Source of the DNA: Chondrus crispus
Taxonomy: Eukaryota > Rhodophyta > Florideophyceae > Gigartinales > Gigartinaceae
Length of the DNA: 64,000 bases
Assembly: GCF_000350225.1 (NCBI RefSeq)
Contig: NW_005179133.1
Span: 62,001-126,000, forward strand
Direction: 5' to 3'
The notes under the pieces: model-generated
The model's database searches: none
Told to the model about the DNA's origin: nothing
The model's input: the letters and a program-made list of their open reading frames with translations, nothing else
Shown: positions 21,471 to 33,900 of the stretch, piece by piece
How positions within the stretch are numbered: position 1 is the stretch's first letter
How the letters are laid out: the number at the start of each line of letters is the position of its first letter
Made by a program: the position numbers and the translations under genes

Positions 21471-22207
21471 TTCGCCGAATGGATGTACCCTTCGAGTATA
21501 CAAGGTCTTCCGTCCCGGGATCCCAAGCCGTTAACCGATAGTCAACACAATGGCAAGCCCACCCGTATAGGAAGTTTGTAGCGATTACTCGGAAACGTTC
21601 TTGGTGCTTGTTCCCGGCGGAGTGGAACAAGCGTATTCTTCTTAAAAATGCCTTAGGGCGCTACCCCTATATGTCGGCCAGTGCGGGTCTTTCGACTGTG
21701 AACTAAATCAAACGTGCCACGAGTAAGCACAACAACTTTGCCTGTAGACGAACCAGGACTTTTGGTTACTACCGCGAACGGTCCCTGCAACCTAAATCGG
21801 CTTGTCCAAACTTGATACGGTACTGCCTCAGAGGGTCTCCCACAACACAAGAATGAAACTGCCTTCGTCGTACTCGTGTGATTTGTTCACAATCACTCCT
21901 TGGGTCACCCTCTTCCGTGCGAACTTAATCAAGGTACGCGACCTTATACACGTATAGTGAGAGGTTCAGTGTTTAGGCACGTATTCTCTTCACCCAGGGG
22001 ACCGAAGTCGTACCTATAGGGCTAATACCGAGAGCGTTACCCACACCGCCGACGCACCTCCCGAAGGCAGAGTGCGGATCGACTAGACCAGTACACTGTG
22101 ATCCTCCCCGAGGATCAGTAATTCGTCTCTCGACGATTCTTGGTCGGACCCTCGCTCAAGTCAGATTTCCAATGGCACCAGCCTTTCACCAAGAGCGAGG
22201 GTATGTT

Positions 22208-22428
22208 CCACTGAGGATTTGGCAGTGCGTTGGCCACTAGGGACTTTCTTCCTCCCGACTAGCGGAAGGCTCACCCACAGCTCACACAACGACTGCCACG
22301 ACAAAGCAAAAAACTGAGAACTGACGGACCACTGAGGATTTGGCAGTGCGTTGGCCACTAGGGACTTTCTTCCTCCCGACAAGCGGAAGGCTCACCCACA
22401 GCTCACACAACGACTGCCACGACAAAGC
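22208..22428. repeat. 121-bp tandem duplication in the A-2 leader
   Basis: A segment beginning CCACTGAGGATTTGG at 22208 is repeated from 22329, almost exactly. It is absent as a duplicate from the leaders of A-4 and A-5. Confidence 0.85.
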
Positions 22429-22665
22429 TGCAAGACCACAAAGTTGATTTCCAAAAACTGGGAACTGACGGACCACCAAACTGAAAAATCGGCTGAAACG
22501 GTGCTGAAAACAACGGCGAAAACTGAGAAAACTGAAAAACCAAACTCGAAAGCGGAGACTGAAACTGATACCTTCTTCTTCTGCTTGACGAGCTGAACAA
22601 ACTGATACTTGAACGACGGCGAAACTCGAACTTGAACCAAAACGAAGACGACGATCAGCGTTGAA

Positions 22666-22679
22666 CTGGGCCCATAACC
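22666..22679 (-). other. Primer-binding site of A-2
   Basis: GGTTATGGGCCCAG on the sense strand, directly after the 5' LTR. It is complementary to CUGGGCCCAUAACC of the initiator tRNA-Met anticodon arm, the known half-tRNA priming site of Drosophila copia. Confidence 0.8.
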
Positions 22680-23418
22680 TATAGAAAGGTCAGCGGGGCA
22701 GAGGGAAGAAGGATGGTTGAAGGTTGCTGGTGGTTGAAGGGAAAAGAAGTTGATGCCATTTTACTCTTGGTCGCCAACTATTGGCGCTACTTATACTCTT
22801 CGAACTACATACAATACGAGCCATTAGGGCTGGTCACGTGACTCTCCTTCTTGCACTGGTTGATAATCAAGTGACTCTCCCTGTTGCACTCTCGGTTGAT
22901 AATCAAGTGACTCTCCTACTTCCACTCTCGGTTGATAATCAAATGACTCTCCTTCTTGCACTCTCGGTTGATAATCAAGTGACTCTCCTACTTCCACTCT
23001 CCGTTGATAATCAAATGACTCTCCTTCTTGCACTCTCTCTTGCTAATAATTTGGGACCGTTTGAGAGTCAATAATATCTGAATGTACTGTACTGTAGATT
23101 ACAGATTTTACACTACGATTAATAACCACTGTGGCACATACGTCATACGTATCACACACGTGTCAAATCGAGAAAAATGAAACATGTTCAGAATGTACTG
23201 TAGAGTGCCACGAGGTACATAACTTACACGTGTCAACACCAAAATTGAAACATGCTCGGAAATGATAGGAAAGTGCAACCGTGTACAAATATGACACGTG
23301 TCCATCTTGAAGACCAAACATCCTGAGAATGCTCTTGCAAGCATTTTAGGTTTCGTCGGCGTACACGTGTAATATCTGTCAGGCTTGCAGCTTAGCATGT
23401 GGTCGAAGATTTCCAACA
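22680..23418 (-). repeat. 5' LTR of A-2 (short type)
   Basis: 739 bp, five minisatellite units at 22854-23030. Its outer edge meets CGGTGTGGG of the family A leader (A-3). Confidence 0.85.
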
Positions 23419-23997
23419 CGGTGTGGGTAACGCTCTCGGTATTAGCCCTATAGGTACGACTTCGGTCCCCTGGGTGAAGAGAATACGTGCCTAAACACTG
23501 AACCTCTCACTATACGTGTATAAGGTCGCGTACCTTGATTAAGTTCGCACGGAAGAGGGTGACCCAAGGAGTGATTGTGAACAAATCACACGAGTACGAC
23601 GAAGGCAGTTTTCATTCTTGTGTTGTGGGAAACCTCATTGGGGTAGTACCGTATCAAGTTTGGACAAGCCGATTTTGGTTGCAGGGACCGTTCGCGGTAG
23701 TGACCAAAAGTCCTGGTTCGTCTACAGGCAAAGTGTTGTGCTTACTCGTGGCACGTTTGATTTAGTTCACAGTCGAAAGACCCGCACTGGCCGACATACA
23801 GGGGTAGCGCCCTAAGGCATTTTTAAGACGAATACGCTTGTTCCACTCCGCCAGGAACAAGCACCAAGAACGTTTCCGAGTAATCGCTACAAACTTCTTA
23901 TACGGGTGGGCTTGCCATTGTGTTGACTATCGGTTAACGGCTTGGGATCCCGGAACAGAAGACCTTGTATACTCGAAGGGTACATCCATTCGGCGAA

Positions 23998-26900
23998 ATG
24001 GATGACCAAAGCTCTGGATCGGTCAGAATCGAGAAGCTGACCGCATCTAACTTTTACATCTGGAAGCAGAAAATCCAGCTACTGCTTGCTCTCCGAGATG
24101 TCGATCAATACGTTTTTGATGATATCCCGGAGAATGCGACCTCAGATGACCGGAGAAAATGGATCCGTGGTGACGCAAAAGCAAAGGCAGTCATCGGACT
24201 CACGCTTTCTGATGACTACTTGCAACATGTGCGAGGGTGTAGCAGTGCGAAACAGACATGGGAAGCAATTCTGAATGTGTTTGAGCGTCATACTTTGCTC
24301 AACAAACTTGCCGCCCGTCGCGACTTTTACACTGTATCCATGCTCCCATCCGAGAAAGTGCTCGTGTTCATCAATCGTGTGAAGCAACTTGCTGCCAGAT
24401 TGCAGTCAATGAGTGTTGAGATTGACGATAAAGAAGTTGCAATGGCTGTGTTGAATGGCTTGCCTCCACGATTCGATAACTTGATTGTTGCTCTTGACGC
24501 ACTTGGCAATGAAGATAAAGTGTTTGGACTCGAGTTTCTGAAGAGTCGTCTGCTGCAAGAAGAACAACGAGAAAGCATGAAGACCGCTTCTGCTTCATCA
24601 CCACATGCACCTGCACTTGTCAATCGTATGCCTATTCGACGCGATATGAAATGTACGAATTGCAATAGACATGGGCATACTGCAGCGCGTTGCTGGGGCA
24701 AGGACGTGAATGGGCGCCGACCTGCACCGCCAGATGGGTTTCGGTCACGCAACACTGGCTTAAAGCCAAGTGCATTCGTTTCTCGAGATGACAATTCTAC
24801 TGCTGCCTTTGCGGAGAGTGACTTTACTTGCTTGCTTTCGACTTCCACTCCAGAAAAGAGGGCTGCAAACGCAAGGTCATGGCTTGTCGATTCCGGTTGC
24901 AGCGCTCACATTACGTTTGATCGCTCTTTGTTCGTTACATATGAACAGATGCAATCTGGATCAGTCGAGATGGGCACGAAGGCTAGAGCTAATGTCGCTG
25001 GTCGCGGCGAGGTAGAATTCATGTTGAACGTCAACGGTAGTCCCCATCCTTGCAAATTGTCAAACGTTTTGCATGTCCCTGATTTCGGATACTCGCTACT
25101 GTCTGTTAGCCAAATGGTTTCAAAGGGTTTGCAAGTGTCATTTGAAAATGAAAAATGCCGCGTTACTGCAGGACCAACTGTAGTTGCCACAGCGAGTCAA
25201 GTTGGGGATTTATACATACTTGACGTCATGAATGAAACCTTTTCTGCTCACGTAGTTACCCTGCAGACGCTACATGAACGCATGGCCCATGTTAATGTAC
25301 AAGGAATCGCATCAATGATTCACAATAATGTAGTAAATGGCATCAACGTTCTCAAAGCGATGTGATCAGTGCAATGAATCCGAAGTCTGACAATCACTCT
25401 CCCATTTGTCCTGCGTGTGTGTTTGGCAAAGCAACGCGATCAGTAATCCCAAAACAGCGATCATCGTTTCGAGCACAGAACTGTCTTGACTTGGTACATT
25501 CTGATGTTTGCGGTCCGCTCGAAGTACAGTCCATTGGTGGTTCGAGATACTTCATTACATTTGTAGATGATCACTCGAACTGGGTTGTTGTGTACACGAT
25601 GACAAATAAATCTGAGGCGTTTGCAAAATACAAGTTGTATGAAAAGTTGGCTCAAACCCACACTGGTCGCAAAGTAAAGGTGCTTCGCACTGATCGAGGG
25701 GGAGAGTACTTGTCGACGGAATTCAAGTCGCATTTAGATTTAAACGGTACGCAGCACCAACTCACAACGGCATACACCCCTGAACAAAACGGTGTTGCTG
25801 AACGTTTAAATCGAACTTTGATTGATCTTGTCCGCTCAATGCTTTCTCATAAACAGGTCAGTAAGCGATTCTGGGCCGAGGCTCTTGCCACTTCGGTATA
25901 TGTACGTAATCGAGTTACTTCACGCGCTTTGCCCGTTAATACAACTCCGCACCACATTTGGATGAATTCTACTCCAAATGTTGGCCATTTGCGAGTATTT
26001 GGGTCAAAGTGTTGGTATACATTACCAAAATTAGAGCTCCGTAAGCTGGACTTGCGAGCGCGTGAAGCAATGTTTCTTGGGTATTCGCAATGCAGTAAGG
26101 CATACAAACTTTGGGACGGAGAGTTGAATAAAATTGTTGTGTCACGGGATGTCAAGTTTGATGAATCGACAGGTGGTATGCATGACATTCCTGCACACGA
26201 AGGTGATTCAATCAACTCTGATGTTGACGTTGTACTGCTCCATGGCGACAATGGGAATACAGCTGATACCCCAAATACGGATGAAGTTGGCTCTGAAGAG
26301 AATGAAGTTTCGGAGGAGGTTCTTGAAAACGATGGCGCTCATTCCGTAAGTGAGAATGATGAAGATGAAGATGATGTACCAACTGCCGTCGAAACTCCGA
26401 ATGTCACTCCTCCAACTCCGACTCCAGCTGTGCGAAGATCGTCTCGAGTCAGCAGACCTCCCGGATCATGGTGGAGGAGCAACTTTGCAGCTGCTCTTCT
26501 TTCACATGCGCATGTCGCTATTGAAGGTCCCAAGACTTTCAACCAGGCAACCAACGGTCCTAGAGCTGCATTTTGGCAGACCGGCATTGACAAAGAACTT
26601 GCCTCGCAGACCAAGAATCGGACTTGGAAACTTGTTCCTCGATCTGAGGCGTCAAACATCTTGACATCTAGATGGGTTTTCAATGTCAAGCAACTGCCTG
26701 ATGCAAATGGCAATATAGTTGAAAGTGCAAAAGCCAGACTTGTTGCTCGTGGATTCCAGCAAGTGCAAGGTCTTGACTATACTGAGACATATGCCCCTGT
26801 CATAAAGTTTACCACTATTCGTCTACTTCTTGCCTTAGTTGCTCATTACGACCTCGAACTTCATCAGATGGATGTCGTGACTGCGTTTTTGAACGGCGAC

Positions 26901-28106
26901 TTGGATGAAGACATCTACATGGAGCAACCCGAAGGGTGCATTGACAAAAGCAAAAGTGACCACGTGTGTAAACTTTTGAAAGCACTTTACGGTCTTAAAC
27001 AAGCACATCGTCAATGGCATGCCAAAGTGGATGATTTCTTAATTGGTGAATTGGGATTCGAGACTTCGCGTAGTGATCCTTGTCTCTACATTAAACGCAT
27101 CGGTAACACTATCATGCTGATTGCACTTTATGTCGATGACTTGTTACTCGCTGGTAGTGATATCGATGCCATCAAATGGATGAAGGGGGAGCTTAATAAA
27201 CGGTTTGAGATGAAAGACCTTGGTGAAGCAAAAGTCTGCATTGGTCTTGAAATTCAAAGGGATCGCACCGCCAAGACTTTGAGTCTCACTCAAACTAAGT
27301 ATGCATCAAAAGTGCTTGAGCGTTTTCGAATGTCAACGTGTAACCCCTCTCTGACTCCAATGGAACAAGGTCACACAACCACGATTTCAACCGAAAACGA
27401 TTCCGAAACAAATGTACCGTATCGTGAGGCAGTGGGATCCCTGATGTACTTGATGGTTGGCACTCGTCCAGACTTGGCATATGCGATTGGAAAGCTTTCT
27501 CAACATTCTGCCAACCCATGTGAGTCACACTGGGCAGGTGTGAAACGGGTAATGCGATACGTGCAAGGGACTCGAAACTTAGGAATCGTGTTTGACAATA
27601 AATCGAAATCGCCGGAGTTGTTCGGCTTCAGTGATGCTGACTGAGCCGGTTGTTCAGACTCTCGCAAGTCGACCAGCGGATATGTTTTCCAGTTCTGCGG
27701 TGGAGCGATCAGTTGGAGTTCCCGGAAACAGACTGTGGTTGCAACTTCGACGTGTGAAGCTGAGTACATTGCACTATGTGAAGCGTGTAAGGAGGCGACT
27801 TGGTTGCGTCAAGTGGTTGCTGATGTTCTTGGACTTGATTCTGATCCCACGATTGTGATGGGGTGTGACAATGCAGGGACTATTTCGTATGCACAGAATG
27901 AATCGGTCAACCGTCGTAACAAACATGTTGATGTGAAATACCACTATGTACGAGATGCAATTAATAGAAACGTCATTTCTTTGTCACATTGCCCGACCAC
28001 TTCCATGCCTGCAGATATCCTGACGAAAGCACTTGGGCGAGTTCTGTTCCAGAAGTTTGTAGAACTTCTAGGGCTTGCAGTAGCTACCTCTGGTAAAAGC
28101 ATGTGA
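23998..28106 (+). pseudogene. gag-pol of A-3, about two breaks
   Basis: Starts MDDQSSGSVRIEKL and carries all copia domains through RNase H, in several open segments. Nearly the same as A-5 beyond gag. Confidence 0.92.
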
Positions 28107-28117
28107 TCGAGGGGGAG

Positions 28118-29055
28118 TGTTGTAATTCTACGACCACATGCTGATATGCATGACACACGACGACAGTATGACACGTGTAAAAGCAAACACACTCCACGTG
28201 ACGAGCTGAGCAAGTTTGATTTTCAACGTGTACACGTGTGGTTTCTGTACACGGTTGCACTCTACAGTACTTCAGGAGCAAGTTCGGTTTTCACAGTGTA
28301 CACCTGTGAAATATGTGCACGGTTGCGGTGTACTGTACAATCTGAGCATGTTTCATTTTCTCCGCCCGACACGTGTATGACCTGGACACATGTCCTCATT
28401 ACACTGTCGGACGTGTACAGTACGCCTGTAGTCTTGCAGACAAAGTGTAGAACCTTGGTGGCGGGTGCCTGGCACGTGCCAAATGTTTACAGCGTCCATG
28501 GAGTGCAGCACGGGTACAGCAGGACACAAAGATACCGTTGCGCGAGTTTTGAATTCGTAAGGCAAAATGTGCACTGTTGTAATTGACAGTGGACAGGACC
28601 TCACGAGAGATTCAGATTCATAAGGCAACGTGTGCGCTGTAAACAGTCCTTGCAGGATTGATTTGAATTCGTAAGGCAACGTGTGAGCTGTGAACGTGCC
28701 TTACGAATTTGTGCCACGCTGGATTTGGAATAGTAAGGGAATTTGTGCTTTGCTGTGCTTTGTTGTACTGCCTTACTAATTTCTCCGTCATGACAGTGCT
28801 AATTCGTAAGGCGGTTTTCTGTTCTGTTTGTTGGGCCATCGCCAGTTTGGCTGAGTAGCAAGACGGGCACATGTGTTAGAGCCAATACATTTGTAGTATG
28901 TGTGTCGTAGTGTTTGGTAGTAGAGTTCTAGAAGATTGCAGAAGTGTATAAGTAGTGCCAGAAGTTGGCGACTCAAAGTAAATCGGTACCCAATCCTTCA
29001 ACTTCACCTCATCAACCGTCCTCCGATTTCCCTTTGCCCCGCTGACCTACCATTA
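28118..29055 (+). repeat. Long-type LTR shared by A-3 (3') and A-4 (5')
   Basis: Starts TGTTGTAATTC after the polypurine tract of A-3 and ends CCTACCATTA directly before the primer-binding site of A-4. It contains ACACGTGT palindromes in its first 270 bp and seven CCTTACTAATT-like motifs in both orientations (about 28551-28812). These include inverted pairs at 28666-28709 and 28770-28812. Confidence 0.88.
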
Positions 29056-29069
29056 GGTTATGGGCCCAG
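29056..29069 (+). other. Primer-binding site of A-4
   Basis: GGTTATGGGCCCAG adjoining the end of the LTR. Same initiator tRNA-Met anticodon-arm match as in the other copies. Confidence 0.8.
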
Positions 29070-29606
29070 TTCAACGTTATTGTTCCGCTGTGTGAGTGCT
29101 CGTTCTCAGTTTCTGCTGCCGTTTTCGTGTTTGTTTCTGCTGTCGTTCTCGTTTTGGTCTCCGCTGTCGTTCTCGTTTTGATTTCTGCTGTCGTTTCCGC
29201 CGCCGTTTCATCGCCGCCGCCGTTCGTTTTGTTCTATCGCGGTCTACTTGCTGTCGTTATCATCTTGGTCGTTCGTCTCCGTCTACCCGCTGTCGTTTCA
29301 ACTTGGTGGATCTTCTTCGTGTCTGTTGCAGCTTGGTCTTGGCAATCGTTGTGTGAGCTGTGGGTGTAGTCCCTAGTCGCCAACGTACCATATCAATCCA
29401 AGAAGACTGCCCTTCGATCACGCCGGTGATCGTCGTAGCTGCCGATACCCTCGCTCTTGGTGAAAGGCTTGTGCCATTGGAAATCTGACTTGAGCGAGGG
29501 TCCGACCAAGAATCGTCGAGAGACGAAACACTGATCCTCGGGGAGGATCACAGTGTACTGGTCTAGTCGATCCGCACTCTGCCTTCGGGAGGTGCGTCGG
29601 CGGTGT

Positions 29607-30340
29607 AAAGGTCAGCGGGGCAGAGGGAAGAAGGATGGTTGAAGGTTGCTGGTGGTTGAAGGGAAAAGAAGTTGATGCCATTTTACTCTTGGTCGCCAAC
29701 TATTGGCGCTACTTATACTCTTCGAACTACATACAATACGAGCCATTAGGGCTGGTCACGTGACTCTCCTTCTTGCACTGGTTGATAATCAAGTGACTCT
29801 CCCTGTTGCACTCTCGGTTGATAATCAAGTGACTCTCCTACTTCCACTCTCGGTTGATAATCAAATGACTCTCCTTCTTGCACTCTCGGTTGATAATCAA
29901 GTGACTCTCCTACTTCCACTCTCCGTTGATAATCAAATGACTCTCCTTCTTGCACTCTCTCTTGCTAATAATTTGGGACCGTTTGAGAGTCAATAATATC
30001 TGAATGTACTGTACTGTAGATTACAGATTTTACACTACGATTAATAACCACTGTGGCACATACGTCATACGTATCACACACGTGTCAAATCGAGAAAAAT
30101 GAAACATGTTCAGAATGTACTGTAGAGTGCCACGAGGTACATAACTTACACGTGTCAACACCAAAATTGAAACATGCTCGGAAATGATAGGAAAGTGCAA
30201 CCGTGTACAAATATGACACGTGTCCATCTTGAAGACCAAACATCCTGAGAATGCTCTTGCAAGCATTTTAGGTTTCGTCGGCGTACACGTGTAATATCTG
30301 TCAGGCTTGCAGCTTAGCATGTGGTCGAAGATTTCCAACA
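29607..30340 (-). repeat. Solo LTR (short type A) nested in the A-4 leader
   Basis: A 734-bp minus-orientation LTR like those of A-2, flanked by CGGTGT on both sides (29601-29606 and 30341-30346). The leader of A-5 shows the unoccupied site with one CGGTGT. Five minisatellite units at 29776-29952. The same site is occupied by A-2's LTR in front of A-3. Confidence 0.92.
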
Positions 30341-30823
30341 CGGTGTGGGTAACGCTCTCGGTATTAGCCCTATAGGTACGACTTCGGTCCCCTGGGTGAA
30401 GAGAATACGTGCCTAAACACTGAACCTCTCACTATACGTGTATAAGGTCGCGTACCTTGATTAAGTTCGCACGGAAGAGGGTGACCCAAGGAGTGATTGT
30501 GAACAAATCACACGAGTACGACGAAGGCAGTTTTCATTCTTGTGTTGTGGGAAACCTCATTGGGGTAGTACCGTATCAAGTTTGGACAAGCCGATTTTGG
30601 TTGCAGGGACCGTTCGCGGTAGTGACCAAAAGTCCTGGTTCGTCTACAGGCAAAGTGTTGTGCTTACTCGTGGCACGTTTGATTTAGTTCACAGTCGAAA
30701 GACTCGCACTGGCCGACATACAGGGGTAGCGCCCTAAGGCATTTTTAAGACGAATACGCTTGTTCCACTCCGCCAGGAACAAGCACCAAGAACGTTTCCG
30801 AGTAATCGCTACAAACTTCTTAT

Positions 30824-30873
30824 ACGGGTGGGCTTGCCATTGTGTTGACTATCGGTTAACGGCTTGGGATCCC
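30824..30873 (+). promoter_or_regulatory. 50-nt block conserved in both copia families, upstream of gag
   Basis: A 50-nt sequence starting ACGGGTGGGCTTGCC and ending CTTGGGATCCC is identical here and at 23902-23951, 42495-42544 (plus), 21517-21566 (minus, A-2), and in family B at 37577-37626, 53562-53611 and 62488-62537 (minus). It ends 46 nt before the gag ATG in A and 40 nt in B. It contains the palindromes GTTAAC and GGGATCCC. Candidate RNA packaging, dimerisation or translation signal (inference). Confidence 0.85.
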
Positions 30874-30919
30874 GGAACAGAAGACCTTGTATACTCGAAG
30901 GGTACATCCATTCGGCGAA

Positions 30920-33900
30920 ATGGATGACCAAAGCTCTGGATCGGTCAGAATCGAGAAGCTGACCGCATCTAACTTTTACATCTGGAAGCAGAAAATCCAG
31001 CTACTGCTTGCTCTCCGAGATGTCGATCAATACGTTTTTGATGATATCCCGGAGAATGCGACCTCAGATGACCGGAGAAAATGGATCCGTGGTGACGCAA
31101 AAGCAAAGGCAGTCATCGGACTCACGCTTTCTGATGACTACTTGCAACATGTGCGAGGGTGTAGCAGTGCGAAACAGACATGGAAAGCAATTCTGAATGT
31201 GTTTGAGCGTCATACTTTGCTCAACAAACTTGCCGCCCGTCGCGACTTTTACACTGTATCCATGCTCCCATCCGAGAAAGTGCTCGTGTTCATCAATCGT
31301 GTGAAGCAACTTGCTGCCAGATTGCAGTCAATGAGTGTTGAGATTGACGATAAAGAAGTTGCAATGGCTGTGTTGAATGGCTTGCCTCCACGATTCGATA
31401 ACTTGATTGTTGCTCTTGACGCACTTGGCAATGAAGATAAAGTGTTTGGACTCGAGTTTCTGAAGAGTCGTCTGCTGCAAGAAGAACAACGAGAAAGCAT
31501 GAAGACCGCTTCTGCTTCATCACCACATGCACCTGCACTTGTCAATCGTATGCCTATTCGACGCGATATGAAATGTACGAATTGCAATAGACATGGGCAT
31601 ACTGCAGCGCGTTGCTGGGGCAAGGACGTGAATGGGCGCCGACCTGCACCGCCAGATGGGTTTCGGTCACGCAACACTGGCTTGAAGCCAAGTGCATTCG
31701 TTTCTCGAGATGAAAATTCTACTGCTGCCTTTGCGGAGAGTGACTTTACTTGCTTGCTTTCGACTTCCACTCCAGAAAAGAGGGCTGCAAACGCAAGGTC
31801 ATGGCTGGTCGATTCCGGTTGCAGCGCTCACATTACGTTTGATCGCTCTTTGTTCGTTACGTATGAACAGATGCAATCTGGATCAGTCGAGATGGGCACG
31901 AAGGCTAGAGCTAATGTCGCTGGTCGCGGCGAGGTAGAATTCATGTTGAACGTCAACGGTAGTCTCCATCCTTGCAAATTGTCAAACGTTTTGCATGTCC
32001 CTGATTTCGGATACTCGCTACTGTCTGTTAGCCAAATGGTTCCAAAGGGTTTGCAAGTGTCATTCGAAAATGAGAAATGCTGCGTTACTGCAGGACCAAC
32101 TGTAGTTGCCACAGCGAGTCAAGTTGGGGATTTGTACATACTTGACGTCATGAATGAAACCTTTTCTGCTCACGAAGTTTCCCTGCAGACGCTACATGAA
32201 CGCATGGCCCATGTTAATGTACAAGGAATCGCATCAATGATTCACAATAATGTGGTACGTGGCATCAACGTTCGTCAAAGCGATGTGATCAGTGCAATGA
32301 ATCCAAAGTCTGACAATCACTCTCCCATTTGTCCTGCGTTTGTGTTTGGCAAAGCAACGCGATCAGTAATCCCAAAACAGCGATCATCGTCTCGAGCACA
32401 GAACTGTCTTGACTTGGTACATTCTGACGTTTGCGGTCCGCTCGAAGTACAGTCCATTGGTGGTTCGAGATACTTCATTACATTTGTAGATGATCACTCG
32501 AACTGGGTTGTTGTGTACACGATGACAAATAAATCTGAGGCGTTTGCAAAATACAAGTTGTATGAAAAGTTGGCTCAAACCCACACTGGTCGCAAAGTAA
32601 AGGTGCTTCGCACTGATCGAGGGGGAGAGTACTTGTCGACGGAATTCAAGTCGCATTTAGATTTAAACGGTACGCAGCACCAACTCACAACGGCATACAC
32701 CCCTGAACAAAACGGTGTTGCTGAACGTTTAAATCGAACTTTGATTGATCTTGTCCGCTCAATGCTTTCTCATAAACAGGTCAGTAAGCGATTCTGGGCC
32801 GAGGCTCTTGCCACTTCGGTATATGTACGTAATCGAGTTACTTCACGCGCTTTGCCCGTTAATACAACTCCGCACCACATTTGGATGAATTCTACTCCAA
32901 ATGTTGGCCATTTGCGAGTATTTGGGTCAAAGTGTTGGTATACATTACCAAAATTAGAGCTCCGTAAGCTGGACTTGCGAGCGCGTGAAGCAATGTTTCT
33001 TGGGTATTCGCAATGCAGTAAGGCATACAAACTTTGGGACGGAGAGTTGAATAAAATTGTTGTGTCACGGGATGTCAAGTTTGATGAATCGACAGGTGGT
33101 ATGCATGACATTCCTGCACACGAAGGTGATTCAATCAACTCTGATGTTGACGTTGTACTGCTCCATGGCGACAATGGGAATACAGCTGATACCCCAAATA
33201 CGGATGAAGTTGGCTCTGAAGAGGATGAAGTTTCGGAGGAGGTTCTTGAAAACGATGGCGCTCATTCCGTAAGTGAGAATGATGAAGATGAAGATGATGT
33301 ACCAACTGCCGTCGAAACTCCGAATGTCACTCCTCCAACTCCGACTCCAGCTGTGCGAAGATCGTCTCGAGTCAGCAGACCTCCCGGATCATGGTGGAGG
33401 AGCAACTTTGCAGCTGCTCTTCTTTCACATGCGCATGTCGCTATTGAAGGTCCCAAGACTTTCAACCAGGCAACCAACGGTCCTAGAGCTGCATTTTGGC
33501 AGACCGGCATTGACAAAGAACTTGCCTCGCAGACCAAGAATCGGACTTGGAAACTTGTTCCTCGATCTGAGGCGTCAAACATCTTGACATCTCGATGGGT
33601 TTTCAATGTCAAGCAACTGCCTGATGCAAATGGCAATATAGTTGAAAGTGCAAAAGCCAGACTTGTTGCTCGTGGATTCCAGCAAGTGCAAGGTCTTGAC
33701 TACACTGACACATATGCCCCTGTCATAAAGTTTACCACTATTTGTCTACTTCTTGCCCTAGTTGCACATTACGACCTCGAACTTCATCAGATGGATGTCG
33801 TGACTGCGTTTTTGAACGGCGACTTGGATGAAGACATCTACATGGAGCAACCCGAAGGGTGCATTGACAAAAGCAAAAGTGATCACGTGTGCAAACTTTT

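Larger units (their letters stand above)
16699..23418 (-). mobile_element. Ty1/copia element A-2, looks whole
   Basis: Minus strand. 5' LTR 22680-23418, primer-binding site 22666-22679, leader to 21471, single gag-pol frame 21470-17373, polypurine tract, 3' LTR 16699-17361. The two LTRs are nearly identical outside the minisatellite (3 versus 5 units), so it is young. The outer flanks differ: A-1 pol on the left, family A leader with CGGTGT on the right. An exchange with another LTR copy therefore followed insertion. The right flank is the same target site used by the LTR nested at 29607-30340. Confidence 0.9.
23419..29055 (+). mobile_element. Ty1/copia element A-3, broken
   Basis: Plus strand. 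Its visible start is the later part of the leader (23419-23997), directly joined to the 5' LTR of A-2. Gag-pol follows to 28106, then polypurine tract and a 938-bp long-type LTR (28118-29055) that also serves A-4. Gag-pol has about two breaks. The 5' third resembles A-4, the rest resembles A-5, so it is a mosaic. Young. Confidence 0.9.
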
